DNA from: Chloroflexota bacterium
GTDB lineage: Bacteria; Chloroflexota; UBA6077; FW602-bin22; CADDYW01
Reading direction: 5' to 3'
DNA: 54,982 bases
Assembly: GCA_902810745.1 (NCBI GenBank)
Contig: CADDYW010000022.1
Span: 1 to 54,982 of the forward strand
Part shown: piece after piece, positions 26,297 to 33,940 of the stretch
How the letters are laid out: each line of letters opens with the position of its first letter
Position numbering within the stretch: position 1 is the stretch's first letter
Notes under the pieces: model-generated
What the model saw: the letters and a program-made list of their open reading frames with translations, nothing else
What the model was told of the DNA's origin: nothing
Database searches by the model: none
Program-made: the position numbers and the translations under genes

Positions 26297-27249
26297 CGAG
26301 CGACGTGGCAACGGGCACACGAATTCTGCTCAAGGCACGTCCCACGGAGCTGCAGCTTGCCGATCGTCTGTCCGATCCTGTTCCCGATGGCCTGGAGGTC
26401 TATCTGGATCGGCTCGACCTGCTCGGTGAAGGCTGGCTGGATCGGATTCGCGGGCTGGTCGAGCAGTTGCGGGCTCCCGCCGACTTCGCGTGGCTGGTCG
26501 AGGCGCCCATTCGCACGCTAGCCGGGGCGTATTTCGACCTCACCGCGAACGACGACGATCACCGGGAGACGCTGCGGCGGGTCATCGACGTGGGTGCAGC
26601 CATCGGGGCGAGAGCAGCAAACGTTCACGTGGTAGCACCGATGGTCGATGCAGACGCTCTGATGTCGGAAGATCGGGCGCGCAAGCTGGACGCGACCTTT
26701 CCGCTGCTGGAGTTTTACGTGAATTCGTGCAGCCAGGCAGGGCTAATCCCGCAGGTGGAGAATATTCCTCCGGTCGGCCGCATGCGCGAAAATGCCTTCG
26801 TCTTCTCACCGATCGGAACGACCCCAGACGATCTGCTAGCACTGGCTCACGCCCATCCGCCTCTCCGCTTTACCGTCGACCTGTCCCACGCGGCGCTGGC
26901 TCTCAACTGGCAGACCGTCGAGCTGGAGGCGGTCGCGGAGAAGCTGCGACCGATCGCGCTCTACTGTCGCCAGTGGGCCACGTCGGCGAGTCTCTCCGAG
27001 TGGCTTGCTGCCGTCGCCCACCTCACGACGACGGTGCACGTGTCGAACGCGTCGGGCCTGCTGGGCGAGGGCCTGAACTACGACGCGGGCGACGAGGATC
27101 TCGACGCTGCGCTGAGACCGCTCCTGGGAAAGGTCCCGTATTTCGTCACCGAGACCCTCGAGGCGAATCCAGACCACGCCGTCGGCATGCGGGAAGTGCA
27201 AACACGCCTGATCGCGCTGCGTTGCGGAGGGGAGGGAGAGTGTCGGTGA
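26293..27249 (+). CDS. TIM-barrel protein, sugar-phosphate isomerase/epimerase-like
   Basis: Protein of 318 residues resembling the xylose-isomerase-like TIM-barrel (AP endonuclease 2) superfamily. Putative metal/active residues fall at strand ends: Glu in FAWLVEAP, His in ANVHVVAP, Glu in IPQVENIPP, Asp/His in FTVDLSHAAL, His in TTVHVSNASG and Glu in FVTETLEAN. The family includes sugar isomerases, epimerases and some lyases. ATG 26293 overlaps the previous gene as ATGA, and GGCAGG precedes it by 2-3 bases. Sitting between two nucleotide-sugar SDR genes, it likely acts on the sugar made there, but this is inference. It shows little similarity to the other TIM-barrel protein at 29704. Confidence 0.75.
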   Translation: MTSDVATGTRILLKARPTELQLADRLSDPVPDGLEVYLDRLDLLGEGWLDRIRGLVEQLRAPADFAWLVEAPIRTLAGAYFDLTANDDDHRETLRRVIDVGAAIGARAANVHVVAPMVDADALMSEDRARKLDATFPLLEFYVNSCSQAGLIPQVENIPPVGRMRENAFVFSPIGTTPDDLLALAHAHPPLRFTVDLSHAALALNWQTVELEAVAEKLRPIALYCRQWATSASLSEWLAAVAHLTTTVHVSNASGLLGEGLNYDAGDEDLDAALRPLLGKVPYFVTETLEANPDHAVGMREVQTRLIALRCGGEGECR

Positions 27250-27340
27250 GGAAAGATGGCAGCGTATCCATCAGGCGGTGTCGGGCCGCTCCGCTCCCGC
27301 AGAGACTGGCTCAAATCGATCAAGGCAGTGGAGCGCGCCG

Positions 27341-28414
27341 ATGAGCGAAGGCTGGGCAACGCTGCTGCAGCGAACGGAGATTCAGTTTGAGCGAACGGTC
27401 CTGGATCTCGCCCTGCGAGGCAAACGGATCCTGATTACCGGTGCGGGCGGCTCGATCGGATCTGCCCTCGCCCTGCAGGCGTGCCAGCACGAGCCGGAGC
27501 AGCTTATCCTGCTCGACAGCCACGAGGCGTCCCTGTTCCACCTCCGCCAGAAGATCGTTCGTGACCACGCGGTCGACACGCGCTATGTCCTCGCCGACGT
27601 GCGCGATCGTGCAAAGATCGACCAGGTGTTCAAACGACACCGTGTCGACGTCGCATTTCACCTTGCCGCGTACAAGCACGTGCCATTCGCCGAGGATAAC
27701 GTGGATCAGGTGGCGAGCGTCAACGTGCTTGGCACCATGAATGTCGTGGAAGCAGCCGGAGAGTACGGGACGTCGACGGTCGTCTACCCTTCGAGCGACA
27801 AGGCCGTCACGCCGCGCGCGGTGTACGCTGCGACGAAGCGCGTGACCGAGCGCGTGCTCGGGGCGATTGCTACTCAGTGCTCAAGTCCACGCCTGCGGAT
27901 CGTGCGGCTAGTCAACGTGTTTGAAACACAGGGCAACGTCATCGAAACGTTCGCTCGCCAGATTCGCGCCAACCGGCCGCTGACGGTCACCGATCCACGC
28001 ATGGATCGCTACTGGATGACGAAGCGAGAGGCCGTCCACGTGCTCACCGCGGTCGCGACCCGTCCAAGCTTCGAGGGGTTTTATATGCTCGACGTTGGTG
28101 AGCCAGTGCCAATCGTGGAGACCGCCCGTCGCCTGTTCGATCTGCTGCGCCCCGGGGAGGGACCTCCGATCATCCAGTTCAGCGGCATCAGGCCCGGCGA
28201 GCGCTTGCACGAAGAGCTGAAGTATCCGGACGAGCAGTTCTGGCCAACAGATCTTCCCGGGCTCCTTACCATCCAGATCCCACCGCCCACGATCGCGGCC
28301 GACACGTGGCTCAAGGAGCTAGCTCGGTTTCGCGCATCGGGGTATGAATGGGAACCGGATGATCTCAAATCGTGGCTCGTTGATCTCGCATCCCGCGACG
28401 AAGCCGGTGTGTGA
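27341..28414 (+). CDS. Soluble CapD/FlaA1-like NAD-dependent sugar-nucleotide dehydratase
   Basis: Polysaccharide-biosynthesis SDR of 357 residues with ILITGAGGSIGS (30-41), LLDSHEASLF, HLAAYKHVPFAEDN (108-120), the SSDKAVTP loop (151-158), and YAATK (162-166, an intact YxxxK). This is the pattern of UDP-GlcNAc 4,6-dehydratases and related CapD-type enzymes. Unlike CapD it lacks the N-terminal membrane helices, so it is a short soluble form. ATG 27341 follows GGAG 8 bases upstream; an in-frame GTG at 27278 would add a non-homologous tail. A 91-base gap separates it from the previous gene, while it overlaps the next as GTGA. Confidence 0.88.
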   Translation: MSEGWATLLQRTEIQFERTVLDLALRGKRILITGAGGSIGSALALQACQHEPEQLILLDSHEASLFHLRQKIVRDHAVDTRYVLADVRDRAKIDQVFKRHRVDVAFHLAAYKHVPFAEDNVDQVASVNVLGTMNVVEAAGEYGTSTVVYPSSDKAVTPRAVYAATKRVTERVLGAIATQCSSPRLRIVRLVNVFETQGNVIETFARQIRANRPLTVTDPRMDRYWMTKREAVHVLTAVATRPSFEGFYMLDVGEPVPIVETARRLFDLLRPGEGPPIIQFSGIRPGERLHEELKYPDEQFWPTDLPGLLTIQIPPPTIAADTWLKELARFRASGYEWEPDDLKSWLVDLASRDEAGV

Positions 28415-29451
28415 TGCTCCTAGATCAGCCATTTCCAATCGCCGCGATGGCGGTCGCTCTCGGTGTAAGCTTTGTCGCAGCGCTGGTTCTGACACCCATC
28501 GCCGGTCGCCTGGGAGAACGTTTCGGCCTGGTGGATCGACCACGCAAGGGAGAGGTGCAGGAGCATCCCGCGCCGCGCTCGGGGGGGTACGGCCTCGTCG
28601 TCGCGTTCATTCTCGCGGTTGTCGCCAGCTTCGCGCTCATTCCCCACAGCGGTGATGAGCTCACCCGCGTCCTTGGTCTCATCATCGGAATTGTGCTGGT
28701 CCTGCCTATCGCTCTCGTCGATGATCTGAAGCGTCTCGGTCCCTTCCCACAGCTCATCGGCCAGATTGGACTCGCCGTGGTTGCCATGGCGTTCGGACTG
28801 GTGATTCGGAACGTCGCAAATCCCTTCGGTGGATTAATTCCTCTCCCGATGATCGTCGCGGTGCCGTTTACGCTCGTATGGATCGTCGGCATGATCAACA
28901 CGCTGAACTGGTTCGACACCGTGGACGGCCTGGCGGCCGGGATGAGTGCCATCGCCGCAATCGTACTGTTCGCCCGCAGCGTCTCGCTGGGGCAGTATAC
29001 GGTAAGCTTGCTGCCGTTAGCCCTGGCGGGCGCGTGCATTGGATTTCTCCGGTACAACTTCAACCCGGCGCGTATCTTCATGGGCACGAGCGGCTCGACG
29101 TTCCTGGGCTTCGCCCTGGCCATTCTCGCGCTCATCGGGGGTGCAAAGATTGCCACGGCAGCGTTTGTCCTGGGGCTGCCCATCATCGACACGGGTCTCG
29201 TCATCGTGCAGCGGAGCGCGCGCCGTCGCTCACCATTCGTCGGAGGCGACGATGCGCACCTTCCCCACAAGCTGATCGCACGCGGCCTATCGGCAAAGCG
29301 GATTTCGCTCACGATCTACGCGGTGTGCGCCGCGGGTGGGATGCTCGCGATGACGCTAAACGGTATTCAGAAGCTGTGGATCATCGTCGTCGTCGGAGCT
29401 ATCGCCACTGCGCTCGCACTCCGGTTCGTGACGACCCGATCCGCGAGCTGA
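28411..29451 (+). CDS. WecA/MraY-family undecaprenyl-phosphate sugar-1-P transferase
   Basis: Polytopic membrane enzyme of 346 residues that would load a sugar-1-phosphate from a UDP-sugar onto undecaprenyl phosphate, the first step of a surface glycan. Around ten helices are visible. Family motifs: DDLKRLG (Asp104, Asp105), NTLNWFDTVDGLA (163-175), and HLPHKL in the last cytosolic loop in place of the usual HIHH-type motif. The loop normally read as MGDSGS is MGTSGS (Thr226), so a usually acidic residue is missing. GTG 28411 overlaps the previous stop as GTGA; ATG 28414 directly follows and is equally possible. It ends the first block of the sugar operon. Confidence 0.88.
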   Translation: MMLLDQPFPIAAMAVALGVSFVAALVLTPIAGRLGERFGLVDRPRKGEVQEHPAPRSGGYGLVVAFILAVVASFALIPHSGDELTRVLGLIIGIVLVLPIALVDDLKRLGPFPQLIGQIGLAVVAMAFGLVIRNVANPFGGLIPLPMIVAVPFTLVWIVGMINTLNWFDTVDGLAAGMSAIAAIVLFARSVSLGQYTVSLLPLALAGACIGFLRYNFNPARIFMGTSGSTFLGFALAILALIGGAKIATAAFVLGLPIIDTGLVIVQRSARRRSPFVGGDDAHLPHKLIARGLSAKRISLTIYAVCAAGGMLAMTLNGIQKLWIIVVVGAIATALALRFVTTRSAS

Positions 29452-29703
29452 TCGAGCGACCGAGGCTACGGGGACGCTCCGTGAGCACGCACCTGCGGTC
29501 GCTTCGAGCTCGTCGCTCGATCTATCAGCGTATCGACGCGCACCGGGGAGGCTTGCCACGATCGGATCGGCCTCCGAGCCGGGCACAGCCAGGATCATGG
29601 CGCGAGATCGTCTAGTCTGGCACAATCGGAACGGGGGCGGTGACGCGAGGGGACGTTCACGGTGCCCCCGTGGCGAGGATAATCGTTCGAGAGGGAGACG
29701 GGG

Positions 29704-30519
29704 ATGAAGTTTGGCATGAGCACGCTCGGCTGCCCGGGATGGACGCTGGAGCGAGTCGCCGAGGCAGCTCGCGATTACGGCTACCAGGGGGTGGAGCTAC
29801 GGATTCTAGACGACGAGGTCATCACTCCCGCGGTCGTGCGTCAGAACAAGAACCGGTTGCGTAACCTGTTCGGCGACGGAAAACTCGAGCTCGTCGCTCT
29901 TGGAACGTCGATTCGCGTATCGGCTGCAGGAGCCGACGAACGGGCGGCCAATGAGCGCGACCTTCGAGAGTACGTCGATCTCGCGCACGATCTCGGGGTC
30001 CCGCTGATTCGTGTCTTCGGCGGTCACTTTCCCCCGGGGAGCGACGAGGCAGCAGCGATAGCACGCGCAGCCGAGACTCTGGAACATTACGGGGCGATCG
30101 CCGACCAGGCAGGCGTGACCATCGCGCTGGAAACGCACGACGACTTCTCCCGAAGCTCGACCGTGGCTGCGACGTTGAGCCGCGTTCGCACTCATTCCGT
30201 TGGTGCGCTCTGGGACACGCATCACCCCTACCGCATGGGGGAGGATGTCGCCGCCGTCTGGACTAACCTTGCGAATCGACTGATTCACGTTCACGTCAAG
30301 GACGCGCGCCGCCGGCCCGACGGCCGGTGGGATCTCGTCCTGCTCGGTCAGGGCGAGGTGCCGTGTCGCGAGATCGTCCGGGCGCTGGCGATGCGCGGAT
30401 ATGCTGGATATGTCGTGGCGGAGTGGGAGAAGAAGTGGCATCCGGAGATCGCTGACCCGGAGATCGCCCTTCCCCAGCATCTCGCCGCCCTCCGAGAATG
30501 GACGTCAGACCTTCTCTGA
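29704..30519 (+). CDS. Sugar-phosphate isomerase/epimerase-like TIM-barrel protein
   Basis: Xylose-isomerase-like TIM barrel of 271 residues. Metal ligands are typical for the superfamily: Glu in IALETHDDF, Asp/His in ALWDTHHPYRMG, His in HVHVKDARR and Glu in VVAEWEKKWHPE. It begins MKFGMSTLGCPGWTLE, a common start for sugar-phosphate isomerases/epimerases of the IolE/hydroxypyruvate-isomerase group. ATG 29704 has GAGGGAG about 6 bases upstream. It lies 252 bases after the WecA-like gene with no clear terminator between, so co-transcription is possible. The substrate is unknown; inositol or keto-sugar chemistry is a possibility only. Confidence 0.85.
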   Translation: MKFGMSTLGCPGWTLERVAEAARDYGYQGVELRILDDEVITPAVVRQNKNRLRNLFGDGKLELVALGTSIRVSAAGADERAANERDLREYVDLAHDLGVPLIRVFGGHFPPGSDEAAAIARAAETLEHYGAIADQAGVTIALETHDDFSRSSTVAATLSRVRTHSVGALWDTHHPYRMGEDVAAVWTNLANRLIHVHVKDARRRPDGRWDLVLLGQGEVPCREIVRALAMRGYAGYVVAEWEKKWHPEIADPEIALPQHLAALREWTSDLL

Positions 30520-30683
30520 CCAGGCTCGGCCTTGTCCCTGCTTCAGGCACGTAACCGCCGGAGCGATCGGGACTGCGCATCGTCGTCGAACCACGCGAGC
30601 CTGGAGACGGCGCGGGCGCGACAGCTCCTGGCACCGGTAATGCGCTGGCTGGTCCGAGATTCGTGTCCTGGTGTAAGAGCTGC

Positions 30684-31589
30684 ATGGGTGTACCTCGCTC
30701 TCGAGCCCTGCCCGTCGGAGCCGGCTCGTCTCCTGATGCCGTTTATGAGGCGCTGCGAGACACGCTCCAGATCTCCTGGGTCCCGGCAGTGTTCGAAGCG
30801 CTGGCGGAGGTCCCTGCGTACCTGCATCTCGCCTGGGCTCAGGTCGGCCCGGTAGCCGAAACGGCCCAGTTCGTGCGTCTGTCCGAGCACATCGCGCGGG
30901 ATGCGTCGGCGGTCGTGCACTCCCTCTACGTCCCAGGTTACGGCCCCGGCGATCTTCAGCAGCTTGATGTACCCCTGGCACAGCAGGCCGAGATTCGCAG
31001 CGCCCTCGACGCGCTCGCGTTCGGGCAGTCGCAGACGATGCTCATAATCGCGGCGCTGCGTCTTGCCGTCGCCGGCCATCCACCAGGCCGGGACCACGCG
31101 ATCTCCTGGCCACGCAGGGCGACCACCTGGACCTTGCAGCCGGTTCCGATCGTCGACGAGGCCGCGGCAGGCGAAACCGTTCGACGTATCTTCTCGGAGG
31201 CACGGCAGGTCTTGGATCTATCACCGGTTCCCCACGCGCTGCGGGTGATCGCCGGTCTGCCTCGCTACGTGCAGCTCGCGTGGGATGATCTTGCACCGCT
31301 GGTCCAGGGTTCGGGGTTCGAGGCAGCACGCGCCGAGATCATCGAAGCCGCGGAGAAGCTGTGTGGCTTGCTCCCCTCCAGGATCGACGTCACGCCGTCC
31401 TGGCTCGCATCGCGTGGACTTGCTCCTCGCGAGATACGACGCGCGCAGGAGATCCTCTCGAGCTCCCTCCACGACGAGGCGACCAGCCTGCTGGTAACCG
31501 TGTGCCTGCGCTTTCCCCTCGGCGGGAACTCTCCCTCGCGGCGAGACTGGCATCCAGAGGGAAGATCATGGCTTCCGTCCTACCCGTGA
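30684..31589 (+). CDS. DehI-like (halocarboxylic acid dehalogenase family) two-repeat protein
   Basis: All-helical protein of 301 residues made of two similar halves: VYEALRDTLQISWVPAVFEAL...YLHLAWAQVGP and RRIFSEARQVLDLSPVPHAL...YVQLAWDDLAP. This internal duplication and the LxLAWxxLxP signature resemble the DehI group of 2-haloacid dehalogenases and their many uncharacterised homologues. I cannot confirm the catalytic Asp, so dehalogenase activity is not claimed; the family fold is the supported part. The start is uncertain: ATG 30684 with AAGAG 4 bases upstream is chosen; GTG 30663 is seven codons earlier and has no Shine-Dalgarno. The gene converges with the GH57 gene, with a 123-base gap. 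Confidence 0.7.
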   Translation: MGVPRSRALPVGAGSSPDAVYEALRDTLQISWVPAVFEALAEVPAYLHLAWAQVGPVAETAQFVRLSEHIARDASAVVHSLYVPGYGPGDLQQLDVPLAQQAEIRSALDALAFGQSQTMLIIAALRLAVAGHPPGRDHAISWPRRATTWTLQPVPIVDEAAAGETVRRIFSEARQVLDLSPVPHALRVIAGLPRYVQLAWDDLAPLVQGSGFEAARAEIIEAAEKLCGLLPSRIDVTPSWLASRGLAPREIRRAQEILSSSLHDEATSLLVTVCLRFPLGGNSPSRRDWHPEGRSWLPSYP

Positions 31590-31712
31590 CCACGGGCAAG
31601 ACGGAGAGCCGCTGACGCGGATACGTGGTTCCGGAGACCCACGAGTGGCCAGCTTGACGATCAGGGTCTCTCCAGGATAGCCGTCGGCGTCACGATCACC
31701 GGTGCCAGTGTC

Positions 31713-32957
31713 TCAGGCGATCAGCTCGTCGAGGATTCGAGCGATGAGATCGCGTGCGGCCACGAATCGATAGGTCGCCTCCGCGCGAACGGCGTCGGCG
31801 GCGTGACTGCTTCGGATCGCTCGCATTGCATTGAGCAGCGCCTCCTGCTGGGCGACCAGACCACGATGGACCATATTGACGTCCCACATTGGTCGCCGGC
31901 TCGCCCACCAGTACTGGCAGCTATGGAGCGCACGATCGGTCTGGATCCTCGCGATCCGGGCGAAACGTGAGCTGTCGTCGTTATCGCTCAGCTCCTCCGC
32001 CCGGCGCGTGAGATCGAGGACCAGATCGGTAAGCTGCCACTGGAGCTGATGGATGCGATTGCCGGGATCCTTCCAGAGCGGATATGGATTGCCCGCGGCA
32101 AGATCCTCACCGCTCGAGCTCCACGAGGATGCGCGTGGCATCGGAATCGGGCGTCGGGGGAAGACCTCCAGCAGCCGGCTGATGGGCACAACCTGAACAC
32201 GGTCGGTCGTCGTGCGACTGCCGCCGCGGCCGGGTGCCGGTGCGCTGGCGATCTGGAAGACGCGCGCCAGGAACTGCTCCTCCCAGCCGCGAAGATGGTG
32301 CCCAAAGGTCTCCGCGTCCATCGCCGTGACCACGTAGATGTTCTCGCGACTCCCCTTCATCGCGCGCAGGCTATCGACGAAGCCAGCAGCGTCGAGATCA
32401 CCAAACGCGATGCGATTGCTGAGCAGGTCGTCACGGAAGAAGACTGCAAGCTCTCCTTCATCCGTCCGGAGCGTGGGAATGAAGTCGACTGGCCATTCGG
32501 ACGGGCAGGCAACGCCGCCGAGCAGGAGCCAGCCGTGCCCGGTCTCCAGCACGGTCGGAACAATGCTCGGCGCGAAGCATAGCTCTGGAGGAAAGAATCC
32601 CGTCGGCTCGAAGCCGCGTCCGAAGGCATCACGACTGATGCGACGGTTCAGAACGACCTGTCGTCGGCGCTCGCTGGCCGGGATCAGCGGCAGAATGGCG
32701 TGGTACATTGCCGTTCCGGTGAACTCGATGCGCTGGTGCTCCCCGAGGTGGCGGAGCCCGTCGACGACGTCCGCGCCGTGATGCACGGAGAGGAGCTCGA
32801 TCAGCGAGCCCGTGACGTTGAACGTCGCGCGGGCATCGTGCCCGTTACCGAGAAGGTGTACCAGCGGTCGATAGCATTCGTCGCAGATCCGGTCGAGCAC
32901 GTCGGGAAGCTGAGTTGGTGGCTGATAGAAGTGCAGGAGCGGGGCCCAATAGATCAC
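31713..32957 (-). CDS. Glycoside hydrolase family 57-like protein
   Basis: Cytosolic GH57-type protein of 414 residues. It begins YWAPLLHFYQPP (first GH57 region, HxxxQPP), has FTGTAMYHAILPLI (region 2), GFFPPELCFAP (region 3, with the candidate nucleophile Glu) and AMDAETFGHH (region 4, candidate acid Asp). All key motifs are present, so it should be an active alpha-glucan or related hydrolase/transferase, perhaps of the amylase or glucanotransferase type. A charged helical tail (about 290-410) follows the barrel. GTG 32957 with GAGGG 7 bases upstream is the start. It diverges from nrtR, sharing a 141-base intergenic region with the NrtR site. Confidence 0.9.
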   Translation of the reverse strand: MIYWAPLLHFYQPPTQLPDVLDRICDECYRPLVHLLGNGHDARATFNVTGSLIELLSVHHGADVVDGLRHLGEHQRIEFTGTAMYHAILPLIPASERRRQVVLNRRISRDAFGRGFEPTGFFPPELCFAPSIVPTVLETGHGWLLLGGVACPSEWPVDFIPTLRTDEGELAVFFRDDLLSNRIAFGDLDAAGFVDSLRAMKGSRENIYVVTAMDAETFGHHLRGWEEQFLARVFQIASAPAPGRGGSRTTTDRVQVVPISRLLEVFPRRPIPMPRASSWSSSGEDLAAGNPYPLWKDPGNRIHQLQWQLTDLVLDLTRRAEELSDNDDSSRFARIARIQTDRALHSCQYWWASRRPMWDVNMVHRGLVAQQEALLNAMRAIRSSHAADAVRAEATYRFVAARDLIARILDELIA

Positions 32958-33047
32958 AGCCTACCCTCGGGTCCTGGCAATCAGGGAAACGAACGGCAAG
33001 ATATATGCCGCCGAGCGGATGTATCCGAAATTCGCGCGCCAGAGCCC

Positions 33048-33076
33048 TTGACGCCAGGCTGATTCCGGTGTAATTT
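33048..33076 (+). promoter_or_regulatory. Putative nrtR promoter
   Basis: TTGACG (33048-33053) followed by TGTAAT (33069-33074) at 15-base spacing, or TAATTT (33071-33076) at 17-base spacing. The -10 region abuts or overlaps the NrtR palindrome, as expected for repression. Confidence 0.5.
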
Positions 33077-33094
33077 AGTTCCACAGGAACCAAA
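33074..33094 (+). promoter_or_regulatory. NrtR operator in front of nrtR
   Basis: TTTAGTTCC-ACA-GGAACCAAA is a 21-base palindrome with 8 of 9 arm bases matching. It spans the end of the -10 region to 4 bases before the nrtR ATG, and it contains the AGGA that would serve as Shine-Dalgarno. The half site recurs before nadA. Confidence 0.7.
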
Positions 33095-33098
33095 AAGT

Positions 33099-33857
33099 AT
33101 GGATGTCCCGCTGCTTACTCACCCGACCACCGAGCGGTGCGCGCCCGAGCTCGTCCCCAACGCGCTGCTGGCGGTGGACGTCGTTCTGTTCACCATCCGC
33201 AAGGCACCTCTTCAGGAGGCCCTGCAGGTGCTGCTTGTCCACCAGCGTGATCCCAGCGGGCAGGATCGCTGGATGCTCCCGGGAGTCCTCGTCCGGCCGA
33301 CCGAGACCTTCGCCGAGGGAGCACGGCGCGCACTGGCGGAGAAGGCAGGTCTTGACGCGGCAACGTGGTATCTGGAACAGCTAGCCACCTTCGGTGAGCC
33401 GTCACGTGACAGCCGGGGACGCGTGGCGTCGATTGCCCACCTGGCACTCGTTCGCAGCGACGATCTCACCTTGCGGCCCGGGGTCGACGTCCGGGCGACC
33501 GAATGGTGTCCGGTCAGGAGGATTGGCGAGCGAGTCCTGGCCTTCGACCACGCCGAGATGATCCGGGCAGGAGTGCAGCGGATACGCAACAAGGTACGGT
33601 ATTCCTGGGTCGCGTTCCAGCTCCTCAATGAGCGCTTCACGCTACCGGAGCTGCGGGCGGTCTACGCCGCGATTCTCGATCCGAACCTGGCTCGCCTCTC
33701 ATCTGGAAACTTCAAGAAGGCAATGCGTCCACTCTTCGACAGCGGCGTGCTGCAGGTCGTTGGGCGGGCCGCGACCGGTCGCCGGGGGCGCCCCGGTGAC
33801 CTCTATCGATTTGTAGGACCGGTGACGGGCACGCGAGAACGCGAGCTGCCCTGGTAG
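33099..33857 (+). CDS. nrtR: NUDIX-related transcriptional regulator NrtR
   Basis: DNA-binding regulator of NAD metabolism, 252 residues. The N-terminal NUDIX fold (about 20-155) keeps the architecture (WMLPGVLVRPTETFAEGARRALAEKAGL) but the Nudix box is degenerate: RE is RA and EE is EK, as in NrtR sensors that bind ADP-ribose without hydrolysis. The C-terminal winged helix (about 165-240) has LPELRAVYAAIL and NFKKAMRPLFDSGVL, typical of NrtR. It lies 83 bases upstream of nadA-nadB-nadC, the usual regulon. A palindrome overlaps its own start and a half-conserved one precedes nadA, so autoregulation and control of NAD synthesis are likely. Confidence 0.92.
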   Translation: MDVPLLTHPTTERCAPELVPNALLAVDVVLFTIRKAPLQEALQVLLVHQRDPSGQDRWMLPGVLVRPTETFAEGARRALAEKAGLDAATWYLEQLATFGEPSRDSRGRVASIAHLALVRSDDLTLRPGVDVRATEWCPVRRIGERVLAFDHAEMIRAGVQRIRNKVRYSWVAFQLLNERFTLPELRAVYAAILDPNLARLSSGNFKKAMRPLFDSGVLQVVGRAATGRRGRPGDLYRFVGPVTGTRERELPW

Positions 33858-33882
33858 CGCTGGTTTGTTTTTTTGGGCTCAT

Positions 33883-33903
33883 TTAAGCTATTTTGGAACT
33901 AAA
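33883..33903 (+). promoter_or_regulatory. NrtR operator in front of nadA
   Basis: TTAAGCTAT-TTT-GGAACTAAA has one half (33895-33903) that is the exact complement of TTTAGTTCC in the nrtR operator, with the same 3-base spacer; the left half matches 5 of 9. It lies in an AT-rich pocket with TTGTTT (33865) and TATTTT (33889) as a possible 18-spaced promoter, and 37 bases before the nadA ATG. Confidence 0.6.
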
Positions 33904-33940
33904 TTGGCGGCTCGGAATCCGGCCGCGATGGAGGATGGCA

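Noticed and set aside
31640..31680. Bidirectional terminator between the DehI-like and GH57 genes
   Set aside because: GAGACCC/GGGTCTC arms exist but the loop is over 20 bases and there is no U tract.
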